Shown here: positions 8,068 to 18,783 of the stretch, piece after piece
Position numbering within the stretch: position 1 is the stretch's first letter
Layout: each line of letters opens with the position of its first letter
DNA from: Pontibacter actiniarum
Lineage (GTDB): Bacteria > Bacteroidota > Bacteroidia > Cytophagales > Hymenobacteraceae
Length of the DNA: 64,000 bases
Reading direction: 5' to 3'
Assembly (NCBI RefSeq): GCF_003585765.1
Contig: NZ_CP021235.1
Span: 1,116,001 to 1,180,000 of the forward strand
Program-made: the position numbers and the translations under genes
Notes under the pieces: model-generated
Told to the model about the DNA's origin: nothing
The model's input: only the letters and a program-made list of their open reading frames with translations
Databases searched by the model: none

Positions 8068-9729
8068 ATGCACAACGACGCAGTACAGTCAGAGAACAGG
8101 TTATGGTACAAAGACGCTGTTTTCTATGCCATTGATGTGGAAAGCTTTCAGGATTCGGACGGCGACGGAGTGGGGGACTTTCAGGGGTTGATAAACCGCC
8201 TGGACTACCTGAACGACCTGGGAGTGGACTGCCTCTGGATCCTGCCTTTTTATACCACCCCAAACCGCGATAACGGCTACGATGTCCGCGATTACTACTC
8301 CATCGACAGCCGCCTGGGCCGCCTGAGTGACTTCAGCGAATTGGTAAAGGCAGCGAAAGAGCGCAACATCCGCATTCTGGTTGACCTGATTGTCCACCAC
8401 ACGTCAAACGAGCATCCCTGGTTTCAGGCCGCCAGTGCCGATCCGGGTTCCAAGTTCTTCAACTATTATGTGTGGCGCCCGGATAAGCCGGCCAAGGAAA
8501 GTAAGGAAAACATATTCCCGGGCCAGGAGAGTAGTGTCTGGGCATATGAGAAAAGTGCGGGAGCTTACTACCACCACTTGTTCTATGACTTTCAGCCCGA
8601 CCTGAACATCGCCAACCAGGATGTGCAGCGGGAGATCATGTCGATCATTGAGTTCTGGCTTTCCTTCGGCGTGGATGGTTTCCGGGTGGATGCTGCCACG
8701 CATATACTGGACGGCAAAGGGGTGAAAGGCTCCAGGCTGAAGAGGCCGGCGCAGTTTCTAAAGCAGCTGCGCCAGGCGGTAAACAAGAAGAGCAAAGAAA
8801 CCATACTTCTGGCCGAGGCAGATGTGGAGCCTGACAAAGTAGGAATCTACTATGGCAAAGGCGATCGCCTGAACATGCTGTTTAACTTTCTGCTTGATAA
8901 CCAAATTTTCCTGGCGCTTGCGCGCGAGGAGGCCAAGCCGATAGCCGACTGGCTAAAAGGGCCGCTGCCGCCGGAGGACTGCCAGTGGGCCAATTTCCTG
9001 CGCAACCTGGATGAGCTGGACCTGGAGCGGCTGTCGGCAAGCGAGCGGCAGGAAGTGTTTGACAGGTTTGCGCCGGAAGAGAACATGCGTATTTTCAGTC
9101 GGGGTATCCGGCGCAGGCTGGCTCCGATGCTTCAGGGCAACCGTGCTCACCTGGAGATGGTTTACAGCCTGCTCTTCTCCATGCCGGGCTCTCCGTTGCT
9201 GGTGTACGGCGATGAAATAGGCATGGGAGAGGACCTGGAGCAAGAGGGGCGGGGCAGCGTGCGCCTGCCCATGCAGTGGAACGATGCGGAGAACGGAGGC
9301 TTTTCCGATGCACCGCGCGACAAGGTGGTGTGGCCGCCCCTGAGCAAAGGGCCCTTCAGCTATAAGAAGGTAAACGTGCAGCACCAGCACCAGCAGCAGC
9401 ACTCGCTGCTGGAGTGGATGAAGAAACTGATCAGTACGCGCAAACACTGCCGCGAAATAGGCTGGGGCAAGGTAAAGCTGCTGGAAACAGATAAATCGCA
9501 GGTGCTTCTGCACTGCATGGAGTGGCAGGAAAGCATACTGGTTTTCGCACACAACCTTTCAGCCGAGAAAACAACATTTTCCCTTTCCTCCAAAGTGCTG
9601 CATCCACGTCAGTTCGTCGATATTTTTACCGACAGCGATTATCCTCCCACACAGGAAGACACGACCAGGATCGCCTTGAGTGGCTACGGTTACCGTTGGT
9701 TCCGGGTAAACCAGATCAAGTCCATGTAA
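8068..9729 (+). CDS. GH13 alpha-amylase family protein, trehalose synthase-like
   Basis: 553 aa from the ATG at 8068 (MHNDAVQSENRLWYKDAVFY); the 18 codons before it are not family-like. A (beta/alpha)8 GH13 barrel is evident: DLIVHHTSNEHPWF, GVDGFRVDAATHI (nucleophile Asp208), LLAEAD (acid/base Glu250) and the fourth region FLRNLDELDLERL (Asp315). The last part resembles the RNHDELDL stretch of trehalose-synthase/maltose-glucosyltransferase enzymes, except that the usual His of NHD is Leu here (codon 9007-9009). The region after it (RIFSRGIRRRLAPML, LVYGDEIGMGEDL) also fits TreS-like enzymes. Probable substrate is maltose/trehalose or a short alpha-glucan. No signal peptide, so cytosolic. It faces a second GH13 gene. 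Confidence 0.88.
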   Translation: MHNDAVQSENRLWYKDAVFYAIDVESFQDSDGDGVGDFQGLINRLDYLNDLGVDCLWILPFYTTPNRDNGYDVRDYYSIDSRLGRLSDFSELVKAAKERNIRILVDLIVHHTSNEHPWFQAASADPGSKFFNYYVWRPDKPAKESKENIFPGQESSVWAYEKSAGAYYHHLFYDFQPDLNIANQDVQREIMSIIEFWLSFGVDGFRVDAATHILDGKGVKGSRLKRPAQFLKQLRQAVNKKSKETILLAEADVEPDKVGIYYGKGDRLNMLFNFLLDNQIFLALAREEAKPIADWLKGPLPPEDCQWANFLRNLDELDLERLSASERQEVFDRFAPEENMRIFSRGIRRRLAPMLQGNRAHLEMVYSLLFSMPGSPLLVYGDEIGMGEDLEQEGRGSVRLPMQWNDAENGGFSDAPRDKVVWPPLSKGPFSYKKVNVQHQHQQQHSLLEWMKKLISTRKHCREIGWGKVKLLETDKSQVLLHCMEWQESILVFAHNLSAEKTTFSLSSKVLHPRQFVDIFTDSDYPPTQEDTTRIALSGYGYRWFRVNQIKSM

Positions 9730-10112
9730 GCCAGGTGCCGAAGAGTTTTGCTGGTGTTCCTGCTGTGGGGCATTAACAAAGCCTCGCTCGGATGGCCGTA
9801 AAGTATGAAAGGTGCTTTTCTCTGCCCTTTTCCTTTTGGAAGTACCATCAAGGGGAAAGGCAGATGTGCTCCTGGTTTATTAAGGCAGGTTAGCCTGATC
9901 GTTCCTTCTTCTTTGTTGTGGTAGCCAGTTGGTGCTTTGTAAAGTATAACACGAACGGACGGGTTATTCAAAGGCAGTAGCTTGGCGGCCAATGTGGGGG
10001 GCTTTAAGCCAGCTGCTGTGCAGCGAGTGGTAAAAACAAGAAAGCCTCTTGCGCAGAAAGCCACTGTTGCTTAGGCGCAAGCTTGTGTGGGTGGGAGTGT
10101 GTTTTAAGACGA
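9730..10112. other. Intergenic region between convergent GH13 genes
   Basis: No gene supported. A minus-strand open frame (9690-10064) lacks protein character and overlaps the GH13 3' end. It contains AAGTATAA at 9942 and a CTTGCGC/GCGCAAG hairpin around 10048-10082. Confidence 0.5.
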
Positions 10113-10153
10113 TGCCCTACGCCTGCTTTTAAGTATAAAGTAGGTGTAGGGCA
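10113..10153 (-). terminator. Hairpin downstream of the alpha-glucosidase gene
   Basis: TGCCCTACGCCTGC (10113-10126) pairs with GTAGGTGTAGGGCA (10140-10153) using two G-U pairs. The loop carries the recurring AAGTATAAA word. No T-run, so termination is likely but unproven. Confidence 0.5.
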
Positions 10154-10170
10154 CCGCTTGCTATGGTATG

Positions 10171-11772
<1,602 letters not shown>

Positions 11773-12115
11773 AGTTTAAGAGTTGTTTTAGCTGTTCTCG
11801 GTTCAGTTAGATTTCTACGCAGCTTTGCCTTTGGAGATATTAAGATCGCGGGCAGCGCCTGCAAAGCGGGTGTTGCAGCCTGTAAGGCAGCGTTCCAGCC
11901 CCGCTGTTCAGGCTTAGCTCTTGCGGCTTTATCTGCCTCCTTACTTCACTTCTTTTGCGCAGTTGCACCCCAGGTATAAGTATGGCAAAAATTATTTTAT
12001 ATTGACATATGGTGGCAAATGCATGATTAACAGCAGGAGGAAAGCCTGAAATTGTACTTTGTATTATGTTGTTAAAATATTTAGCGTATTTAATAAATAT
12101 TTATATTTAATCATA
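11773..12115. other. AT-rich intergenic region
   Basis: Divergent spacer between the alpha-glucosidase and a small lipoprotein gene. It turns strongly AT-rich from about 11980. No gene seen. Confidence 0.5.
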
Positions 12116-12123
12116 TATATTTG
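12116..12123 (+). promoter_or_regulatory. -7 element (TATATTTG) for the small lipoprotein gene
   Basis: Exact match to TAnnTTTG in an AT-rich stretch, about 93 nt before the ATG at 12217. Confidence 0.55.
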
Positions 12124-12216
12124 CATAATGTAATGTTCGAAAGAGGGATTAATGGGGATTATTTCACTTCTTCCGGCAATTCAAGATACTTCATCAAACA
12201 ACAAACAACCTTCACA

Positions 12217-12369
12217 ATGAAAACACTTTTACCAAAACTTTTCCTTCTAATCTTCATAGTAGCTATTTGCGCCTCTTGCCAGCAGCAGTCTGCCTGTGCG
12301 GCTTACGCAAGCCACAAGGTAAAGCCACTGCATAAGCCTACTTTTAACAAAGATTACGGGCGCAGATAG
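12217..12369 (+). CDS. Small putative lipoprotein, function unknown
   Basis: 50 aa from the ATG at 12217. An in-frame ATG lies upstream, but the signal sequence begins here. MKTLLPKLFLLIFIVAICAS is a type II-like signal with Cys at residue 21 as probable lipidation site (the -3 residue is Cys, slightly atypical). The mature peptide is only about 30 residues, basic, with CAAYASHK and a FNKDYGRR end. Tiny lipoproteins of this layout are common in Cytophagales and uncharacterised. A promoter element stands upstream and a perfect 19-bp terminator downstream, so it is an independent and probably well-expressed transcript. Confidence 0.65.
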   Translation: MKTLLPKLFLLIFIVAICASCQQQSACAAYASHKVKPLHKPTFNKDYGRR

Positions 12370-12397
12370 TAGCAACTCGTACCGGCGGCTAGTAAAG

Positions 12398-12440
12398 CAA
12401 ATGAAAAAGCCACACCCTCAAGGTGTGGCTTTTTCATTTG
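12398..12440. terminator. Strong terminator, perfect 19-bp stem
   Basis: 12398-12416 pairs perfectly with 12422-12440 around a 5-nt loop; A-rich left and T-rich right base. Confidence 0.9.
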
Positions 12441-12753
12441 GTTACTTGAGGCTTTATACTTTCCACAGGGAGTAAAGCTTTGTTCAAATCAAGGCAGTTG
12501 CTCTATAGGAAGAACGGCGGGAGGATCGTCTCTTGCCTCTGCACCTGAGCTGCCCAAGACTACTTATCTAAAGGAGCTCGGTAGCTACAGAGAAAGTTCT
12601 TCATTGCTTATTGGAGGAAGGTGGGAGACGCACATCCGCAGAGGTGATGCCTCTGCCCCTGGTGCTGTGCCGGCTAAGGCTGAGAAAAAGGTTGATGAAA
12701 GAAACAGCTTTTGAGTACGGCGGCCTGGTGAGGAGAAGATAGTGGGGTACCTT
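12441..12753. other. Spacer before tRNA-Met, nothing recognised
   Basis: About 310 bp without a supported ORF, RNA gene or repeat. A TATACTT word lies near 12457. Confidence 0.45.
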
Positions 12754-12789
12754 AAAAAGAAAAGGCCCTGGAAGTGCTTCCAGGGCCTT
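12754..12789 (-). terminator. Terminator of tRNA-Met transcript
   Basis: 13-nt arms (12762-12774 with 12777-12789) containing AGGCCCTGGAA. On the minus strand it is followed by TTTTCTTTTT. Confidence 0.85.
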
Positions 12790-12790
12790 G

Positions 12791-12864
12791 TAGCGGGGAG
12801 CAGAATCGAACTGCCGACCTCAGGGTTATGAATCCTGCGCTCTAACCATCTGAGCTACCCCGCC
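12791..12864 (-). tRNA. tRNA-Met (CAT anticodon)
   Basis: A 74-nt cloverleaf on the minus strand: acceptor GGCGGGG/CCCCGCT (first pair G-U), D-arm TAGCTCAGATGGTTAGAGC, anticodon arm CAGGA-TTCATAA-CCCTG (anticodon CAT, lowest pair A-C mismatch), T-arm GGCAG-TTCGATT-CTGCT, discriminator A. CCA is not encoded. The anticodon stem lacks the three G-C pairs of initiators, so this is elongator Met. A CAT tRNA modified to read ATA (Ile2) is the alternative. Confidence 0.92.
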
Positions 12865-12999
12865 GAATTGTGGTGCAAATATAGCGGATTCATTTTTGGA
12901 TATGCAAGCTTTCGTTCAGAAAAAAAATATTTTATTTTCTAAATATACGTTTTGTGAAGAATTAATACTATACTTACTCAGACACTTACCATACTTACT

Positions 13000-13404
13000 A
13001 TGACGAGAGCTACGAAGACGAAATTTGTGCGTGAGTACCCTATCAACGCCTCCGCTAAGCTGCTTTACCCTTACCTAAGCACACCCAGCGGCCTGTCGCA
13101 GTGGTTCTGTGACGACGTGAATGTAGACGAGAACAAAATTCTGAACTTTATCTGGGACGGGCGCAGCCACTTCGCAGAGGTGACCAGCCACCGCACCAAC
13201 CGCTCTATCCGCTTTCTGTTTTTGAGCGACGACAAGCGCCACGTGACGGATGCCCCGTATGTGGATCTTTCCATCGAGAGCAGCGAACTTACCCAGGAGC
13301 AGTTCCTGAAAGTGGTGGACTACTCTGACGAGGACGACGAAGTGGAACTGGAGGAGCTGTGGGACAACCTGATGCAAAATCTGCGCGAAATAGTAGGCGG
13401 GTAG
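13000..13404 (+). CDS. START-like domain protein (AHSA1-like helix-grip fold)
   Basis: 134 aa, small, cytosolic and acidic at the C-terminus. The pattern KTKFVREYPINASAKLLYPYLSTPSGLSQWF, with WDGRSHFAEVTS in the middle, matches the START-like/SRPBCC proteins conserved in Bacteroidetes, whose helix-grip cavity binds hydrophobic ligands. No function is established for this group. It is followed at once by the LptF/LptG gene, which has its own -7 element starting 23 bp after this stop. A TATACTTA word lies just upstream at about 12970. Confidence 0.75.
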   Translation: MTRATKTKFVREYPINASAKLLYPYLSTPSGLSQWFCDDVNVDENKILNFIWDGRSHFAEVTSHRTNRSIRFLFLSDDKRHVTDAPYVDLSIESSELTQEQFLKVVDYSDEDDEVELEELWDNLMQNLREIVGG

Positions 13405-13426
13405 CAGGTTTGCAGGACTAACTGCT

Positions 13427-13434
13427 TATCTTTG
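13427..13434 (+). promoter_or_regulatory. -7 element (TATCTTTG) for the LptF/LptG gene
   Basis: Exact TAnnTTTG with TTTG at 13409-13412 upstream (14-nt gap, short for a -33 box). Confidence 0.55.
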
Positions 13435-13502
13435 CATGATAATTGCTGGTTTGTACCGGATTAAAAGCGGCCTGTTACATGCGGCCGCTCACGTTATTGC
13501 GC

Positions 13503-14915
13503 ATGAAGAAACTTGATAAGCTGATACTCCGGGCTTTTTTCGGCCCTTTTCTGTTAACTTTTACGGTGGTGGAGTTTATCCTGCTCACCCAGTACATGCT
13601 GAAGTACCTCGATGAGCTGGTAGGGAAGGACCTGGGGGCGGAGGTGTTCGGCGAACTGCTCTTTTACTTTAGCATCAACATGGCGCCGGTGGCCCTGCCA
13701 CTGGCTGTGCTGCTGTCTTCGCTCATGACCTTTGGCTCTCTGGGGGAACACTATGAGCTGACGGCCATCAAAACCTCCGGCATTGCCCTGCCCCGCATTC
13801 TGCGCCCTGTCCTGATCGTGGTGTCCTTTATCACGGTGGGCGCTTTCTTCTTTAACAACTACGTGGTGCCAAAGGCCAACCTGAAAGCCTACAGCCTGCT
13901 CTGGGATATTCGGCAGAAGAAACCCGCTATGAACTTTAAAGAGGGGGCCTTTTACAACGGCATTCCCGGCTATAGCATCAAGGTAAACGAAAAGATGAAC
14001 GAGGGGCGCACCCTGCGCGACGTAATGATCTATGACCACACCAAGGGAGGCACCAACACCACGGTTATACTTGCCGACTCCGGTGAGATGTACATGGACC
14101 ACAACGACTCCTACCTGGTGCTGGAGCTGTATGACGGCAACACCTACGTGGACCAGAACAATGCTTCTTTCCGGAACTCCAATGAGCAGTTTGTGCGGCA
14201 GGAGTTTGATGAGAGCAAGCTGATGCTGAGCATGGCCTCCTTTAACTTTGACCGTACCCGCGAGGAGCTCTTCTCGGACAACAAGATGATGAAGAACATC
14301 CAGGAACTGAACGTGGTGACAGACTCGCTCAAGCGCTACGGTAAACGGGAGGTGCAGATGTATGCCCCTAACGTGGATCCGTTTTACATGTACTTTAAGG
14401 CCGATACCGGGCAGGTGAAAAACGGCCAGCGCCTGCTGGGCAAGGAGGTGGAGCGAAAGCTGCCCGAGCCGACAAGCGAAACCATGCTGCTGGCCACCAA
14501 CAAGGCCCGCAACATAAAGAGCTTTACGAGCAGCTATGTGGAGCGCGTGCACTCCACACGGCGCGAGGCCAACAACTACGAGGTGGAAATCTGGCGCAAG
14601 TTTACCCAGTCTGCCTCGATTATCATCATGTTCCTGATCGGGGCGCCACTGGGGGCCATTATCAAGAAAGGCGGCCTGGGAGTGCCGGTGGTAATCTCCA
14701 TTGTGTTTTTCATCATTATGTACGTGATGACCATACTAGGGGAGAAGTGGGCGCGCGAGGGGCTTGTGTCGGTTGGCATAGGCATGTGGGCGGCCAACAT
14801 GATTCTCCTGCCGGTCGGGCTGTTTTTCCTGTACCAGGCCCGCAACGACTCCAGCCTGCTGGAGGTGGACTTCTGGCGCAAGTTCATGGCCAGGCTCCGC
14901 CGGAATAAACTGTAG
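13503..14915 (+). CDS. LptF/LptG family (YjgP/YjgQ) lipopolysaccharide export permease
   Basis: 470 aa from the ATG at 13503 (MKKLDKLILRAFFGPFLL). The upstream in-frame extension overlaps the promoter element. The layout is typical: TM1 near 15-35, TM2-3 near 60-125 (SINMAPVALPLAVLLSSLM, VVSFITVGAFFFNNYVVP), a long periplasmic beta-jellyroll of about 220 residues, then three C-terminal TMs (SIIIMFLIGAPLGAIIKKG, VVISIVFFIIMYVM, MWAANMILLPVGLFFLY). LptF and LptG form the inner-membrane channel that extracts LPS and passes it to LptC/A with the ATPase LptB. Only one copy is here, so whether it is LptF or LptG is open. Confidence 0.9.
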   Translation: MKKLDKLILRAFFGPFLLTFTVVEFILLTQYMLKYLDELVGKDLGAEVFGELLFYFSINMAPVALPLAVLLSSLMTFGSLGEHYELTAIKTSGIALPRILRPVLIVVSFITVGAFFFNNYVVPKANLKAYSLLWDIRQKKPAMNFKEGAFYNGIPGYSIKVNEKMNEGRTLRDVMIYDHTKGGTNTTVILADSGEMYMDHNDSYLVLELYDGNTYVDQNNASFRNSNEQFVRQEFDESKLMLSMASFNFDRTREELFSDNKMMKNIQELNVVTDSLKRYGKREVQMYAPNVDPFYMYFKADTGQVKNGQRLLGKEVERKLPEPTSETMLLATNKARNIKSFTSSYVERVHSTRREANNYEVEIWRKFTQSASIIIMFLIGAPLGAIIKKGGLGVPVVISIVFFIIMYVMTILGEKWAREGLVSVGIGMWAANMILLPVGLFFLYQARNDSSLLEVDFWRKFMARLRRNKL

Positions 14916-14948
14916 AAACACTATATAAAGATTCGATAAAAGTTTTTT

Positions 14949-14974
14949 TTGTAAAAGTAAATTATATACCTTTG
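14949..14974 (+). promoter_or_regulatory. Promoter of rpsO
   Basis: TTG at 14949-14951, 15-nt spacer, then TACCTTTG at 14967-14974. The T-tract before the -33 box and the AT-rich spacer suit a strong ribosomal-protein promoter. The leader would be about 46 nt. Confidence 0.65.
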
Positions 14975-15026
14975 TGGCTTGTATAGCAAGCTTTGCAAGA
15001 TAAAAACAGATTGATATTTTTACGCA

Positions 15027-15302
15027 ATGAGATTAACCACTGAAGCGAAACAAGAGATTTTCGAAAAGCACGGTTTCAACAAGTCTACGACTGACACAGG
15101 TTCTCCTGAAGCGCAGATCGCTCTTTTTACAAAGCGCATCGCTGACTTAACCGACCACCTGAAAACTCACAAGAAAGACTTTAGCACACGTCTTGGTCTT
15201 TTGAAACTTGTAGGTAAGAGAAGAAGACTTCTTAACTACCTCCAGAAAAATGATATTGAAAGATACAGAGCTATCATTAGCGAGCTAGGTATCCGTAAAT
15301 AA
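15027..15302 (+). CDS. rpsO: 30S ribosomal protein S15
   Basis: 91 aa, full length. It starts [16 protein letters not shown] and contains the S15 signature region [25 protein letters not shown], ending [25 protein letters not shown]15 binds the 16S rRNA three-way junction early in 30S assembly. The gene lies directly before pnp, the classic rpsO-pnp order, but a strong terminator between them suggests only partial co-transcription. Confidence 0.98.
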   Translation: MRLTTEAKQEIFEKHGFNKSTTDTGSPEAQIALFTKRIADLTDHLKTHKKDFSTRLGLLKLVGKRRRLLNYLQKNDIERYRAIISELGIRK

Positions 15303-15312
15303 GCTTATTGTG

Positions 15313-15349
15313 TTAGGGAATTCATACAGGGATTCCCTAATCTTTTTTT
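15313..15349 (+). terminator. Terminator after rpsO
   Basis: TTAGGGAAT (15313-15321) pairs with ATTCCCTAA (15332-15340), followed by a 7-T run. Confidence 0.88.
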
Positions 15350-15440
15350 AAGCACTTCCCCTTTCCTTCCTCTGAATTGCCAGTACCGGCAGTGTTGCAA
15401 TGGGTGACCCTGCCTTTTTTGATGATAACGATAATTGAAG

Positions 15441-17579
15441 ATGTCCTACAACGCGATTAGTAAAACTATTTTTCTTCCGGATGGCCGGGAGGTAACCATT
15501 GAAACTGGTAAACTAGCCAAACAGGCTGACGGGTCTGTCGTAGTGAAAATGGGAAACACCATGCTATTGGCAGCTGTTGTTTCAAACAAAGAAGCCCGCG
15601 AAGGGGTTGACTTCCTGCCGCTCTCAGTTGACTACCAGGAGAAATTCGCCTCTTCAGGCAAAATCCCGGGTGGCTTCCTTAGAAGAGAGGCGAGACTTTC
15701 TGACTATGAAGTATTGGTTTCGCGCCTGGTGGACCGTGTGCTGCGCCCGCTGTTCCCGTCTGACTACCACGCAGAAACCCAAATGACTATAAACCTGATC
15801 TCTGCTGATACAGAGATCATGCCGGATGCCCTGGCTGCTTTGGCTGCCTCAGCGGCGCTGGCGGTATCTGATATTCCTTTTAACGGACCAATCTCTGAAG
15901 TACGCGTAGCGCGTGTTGACGGCCAGTTGGTGATCAACCCAAGCGTAAGCGACATCCAGCGTGCCGATATTGAGCTGATGGTAGGTGCCTCTATCGACAG
16001 CGTTGTAATGGTAGAGGGCGAGATGAACGAGGTGTCTGAGGCAGAAATGCTGGAGGCCATACAGTTCGCGCACGAGGCTATCAAAGCACAGTGCCAGGCA
16101 CAGATCGAGTTGGCAGAAATGGTTGGCAAAACCGAGAAGCGCGTGTACTCCCACGAGACACACGACGACGAGCTGCGCCAGAAAGTATACGACGCCACCT
16201 ACGAGAAGGCCTATGCAGTGGCCAAGCGTGGCAGCGCCAACAAATCAGAGCGTAAAGAAGGCTTCGGCGCCGTGCTGGAAGAGTTTGTTGCTTCTCTCGG
16301 CGAAGAGCACGGGTATGACATGGGCCTGATCAAGACCTATTACCATGACGTGGAGAAAGAGGCCGTTCGCAACATGATCCTTTCAGACCGTACGCGTCTG
16401 GATGGCCGTCAGCTGGACGAGATTCGCCCGATCTGGTCAGAGGTGAACTACCTGCCGGCTACACACGGTTCAGCCGTGTTTACCCGTGGCGAAACGCAGT
16501 CGCTGACTACTGTAACGCTGGGCACCAAGCTTGACGAGCAGATGATCGACAGCGCCATGGTGTCTGGAACCAACAAGTTCCTGCTGCACTATAACTTCCC
16601 TGCCTTCTCTACTGGCGAGGTAAGACCGAACAGAGGCCCGGGCCGCCGCGAGGTTGGTCATGGTAACCTCGCATTGCGTGCCCTGAAGAAAGTGCTTCCG
16701 CCGGAGGCTGAGAACCCGTACACGATCCGTATTGTTTCTGACATCCTGGAGTCAAACGGTTCTTCTTCCATGGCAACGGTTTGCGCCGGTAGCCTGGCCC
16801 TGATGGATGCTGGTGTGCCTGTGAAGGCTGCCGTTTCTGGTATCGCGATGGGTCTGATCACAGACGAAAAGACTGGCAAGTTTGCAGTTCTGTCTGACAT
16901 TCTGGGTGATGAAGACCACTTGGGTGACATGGACTTTAAAGTAGCTGGCACAAACAAAGGTATCACTGCCTGCCAGATGGACATCAAAGTTCAGGGCTTG
17001 TCTTACGAGGTACTTAGCCAGGCGCTTCAGCAGGCTAACGCCGGCCGTCTGCACATCCTGAACGAAATGTCTAAAACCATTTCTTCTCCAAACCCAGACT
17101 ACAAGCCGCATACACCACGCTCGTTCAACATCGTGATCGACAAAGAGTTTATCGGTGCCATTATCGGACCGGGTGGTAAGGTAATCCAGCAGATCCAAAA
17201 GGACACGGGTGCTACGATCATCATTGAGGAGAAAAACGAGAAGGGCCACGTGAACATCTTCGCCAGCAACCAGGAGTCTATGGACCAGGCCGTTGGTAAG
17301 ATCAAAGCCATTGCCGCTCAGCCTGAGATTGGTGAAGTGTACATCGGTAAAGTGAAGTCTATCCAGCCTTACGGCGCGTTCGTAGAGTTCATGCCGGGCA
17401 AAGACGGCCTGCTGCACATCTCTGAGATCAAGCACGAGCGCCTGGAGAACATGGAAGGCGTGCTGGAGATCGGCGAAGAAGTAAAAGTGAAGCTAATTGA
17501 CGTAGATAAGAAAACAGGTAAGTTCAAGCTGTCCCGCAAGGCGATTCTGCCAAAGCCGGGTGCAGAGCAGAACCAGTAA
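15441..17579 (+). CDS. pnp: Polynucleotide phosphorylase
   Basis: 712 aa from the ATG at 15441 (a TTG two codons earlier is also possible). Domains in order: RNase PH-like 1 (about 10-140; [14 protein letters not shown]), alpha-helical linker, RNase PH-like 2 (about 310-530), the phosphate/metal site [19 protein letters not shown] ([15 protein letters not shown] near 570) and S1 ([20 protein letters not shown], about 630-700). It degrades RNA 3' to 5' using phosphate, alone or in a degradosome. It follows rpsO after a terminator and has a strong terminator of its own. Confidence 0.97.
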   Translation: MSYNAISKTIFLPDGREVTIETGKLAKQADGSVVVKMGNTMLLAAVVSNKEAREGVDFLPLSVDYQEKFASSGKIPGGFLRREARLSDYEVLVSRLVDRVLRPLFPSDYHAETQMTINLISADTEIMPDALAALAASAALAVSDIPFNGPISEVRVARVDGQLVINPSVSDIQRADIELMVGASIDSVVMVEGEMNEVSEAEMLEAIQFAHEAIKAQCQAQIELAEMVGKTEKRVYSHETHDDELRQKVYDATYEKAYAVAKRGSANKSERKEGFGAVLEEFVASLGEEHGYDMGLIKTYYHDVEKEAVRNMILSDRTRLDGRQLDEIRPIWSEVNYLPATHGSAVFTRGETQSLTTVTLGTKLDEQMIDSAMVSGTNKFLLHYNFPAFSTGEVRPNRGPGRREVGHGNLALRALKKVLPPEAENPYTIRIVSDILESNGSSSMATVCAGSLALMDAGVPVKAAVSGIAMGLITDEKTGKFAVLSDILGDEDHLGDMDFKVAGTNKGITACQMDIKVQGLSYEVLSQALQQANAGRLHILNEMSKTISSPNPDYKPHTPRSFNIVIDKEFIGAIIGPGGKVIQQIQKDTGATIIIEEKNEKGHVNIFASNQESMDQAVGKIKAIAAQPEIGEVYIGKVKSIQPYGAFVEFMPGKDGLLHISEIKHERLENMEGVLEIGEEVKVKLIDVDKKTGKFKLSRKAILPKPGAEQNQ

Positions 17580-17592
17580 CCTGCTAAAATAC

Positions 17593-17642
17593 AACTCTTG
17601 GTGCCGGCCTCTCAGGCTTTGGAGGCACCAAGAGTTTTTTAT
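17593..17642 (+). terminator. Terminator after pnp
   Basis: 13-bp stem (17593-17605 with 17624-17636), then a T-run. Confidence 0.9.
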
Positions 17643-17770
17643 CTTTAGTCGCCAGAGGAGAGCATCTTGATTTTATTACGAAGATGTCAGAACTTTGCGC
17701 GATTTTCTGATGTTAAGTCACCGAGCCAAATTTTAAGTTTCACAATTTTTTTGAATAACAATATACTCTG

Positions 17771-18634
17771 ATGAGACAACTCAAGATAAGCAAACAGATA
17801 ACGAACCGTGAAAGCCAATCACTGGATAAGTATCTACAGGAGATTGGTAAAGTTGATTTGCTTACTCCAGATGAAGAGGTGTCGCTGGCACAGAGAATTA
17901 AGGAGGGGGATCAGTTTGCACTTGAGAAGTTAACAAAAGCCAACTTGCGATTTGTGGTATCGGTGGCCAAGCAGTACCAGAACCAGGGCCTTTCACTAGG
18001 CGACCTTATCAACGAGGGGAACCTGGGTTTGATTAAAGCCGCCAAGCGATTCGATGAAACAAGAGGTTTTAAATTCATCTCATATGCCGTATGGTGGATC
18101 CGTCAGTCTATTCTACAGGCTTTGGCCGAGCAATCGCGCATTGTGCGTCTGCCGCTGAATCGTGTAGGATCCCTGAACAAGATCTCTAAATCATTCTCAG
18201 AGCTCGAGCAGAAGTTTGAGCGTGAGCCGTCGCCGGAAGAAATCGCCGAAGTATTGGAGCTGACCACTGCCGAGGTAGTGGACACGCTGAAGATATCCGG
18301 TCGCCACGTGTCGGTGGATGCGCCGTTTGTGCAGGGCGAGGAGAACCGCCTGCTGGATGTGCTGGAGAACGAAGACGAAGAGTCTCCGGACATGGGCCTG
18401 ATGAACGACTCCCTTCGCAAGGAGGTGCAGCGCGCCCTGTCTACCCTTACCAAGCGCGAGGCCGACGTAATCACCCTGTACTTTGGCCTGAACGGCGAGC
18501 ACTCCCTGACGTTGGAGGAAATTGGCGAGAAATTTAACCTGACGCGCGAGCGTGTGCGCCAGATTAAGGAGAAAGCGATCCGCAGACTTCGCCATACATC
18601 AAGAAGCAAAGCACTGAAGCCTTACCTGGGCTAG
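17771..18634 (+). CDS. rpoD: Primary sigma factor (short Bacteroidetes-type RpoD/SigA)
   Basis: 287 aa, the short form of Bacteroidetes: no acidic region 1.1 and a minimal non-conserved region. Seen: region 1.2 ([20 protein letters not shown]), 2.1-2.4 ([20 protein letters not shown], then [15 protein letters not shown]), region 3 ([13 protein letters not shown]) and 4.2 helix-turn-helix ([21 protein letters not shown]). This is the housekeeping sigma that reads the unusual TTG / TAnnTTTG promoters found throughout the window. It is monocistronic with its own terminator. I see no exact consensus promoter upstream; a near match (GAACTTTG) lies at about 17690. Confidence 0.96.
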   Translation: MRQLKISKQITNRESQSLDKYLQEIGKVDLLTPDEEVSLAQRIKEGDQFALEKLTKANLRFVVSVAKQYQNQGLSLGDLINEGNLGLIKAAKRFDETRGFKFISYAVWWIRQSILQALAEQSRIVRLPLNRVGSLNKISKSFSELEQKFEREPSPEEIAEVLELTTAEVVDTLKISGRHVSVDAPFVQGEENRLLDVLENEDEESPDMGLMNDSLRKEVQRALSTLTKREADVITLYFGLNGEHSLTLEEIGEKFNLTRERVRQIKEKAIRRLRHTSRSKALKPYLG

Positions 18635-18654
18635 TTGCACAAAAAAAGAACAGG

Positions 18655-18686
18655 AAGCCCTGGCCAAAAGCCGGGGCTTTTTGTTT
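18655..18686 (+). terminator. Terminator after rpoD
   Basis: AAGCCCTGGC (18655-18664) pairs with GCCGGGGCTT (18670-18679, one G-U), loop CAAAA, then TTTTTGTTT. Confidence 0.88.
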
Positions 18687-18783
18687 GCCAAGTATAATCC
18701 TGGGCTTTTTGCCGCACCCAATGCAGGCAGAGGCACAGAAATTTTGTATACTTGCAACCGAATTTCTTTTAGACAAAGCAGTA

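Noticed and set aside
9690..10064. 124-codon minus-strand ORF between GH13 genes
   Set aside because: No recognisable domain; overlaps the end of a real gene.
12441..12753. Second tRNA or small RNA before tRNA-Met
   Set aside because: No cloverleaf or terminator-delimited RNA could be folded by eye.
13554..14552. 332-codon minus-strand ORF
   Set aside because: Antisense shadow of the LptF/LptG gene, rich in His/Val with no domain.
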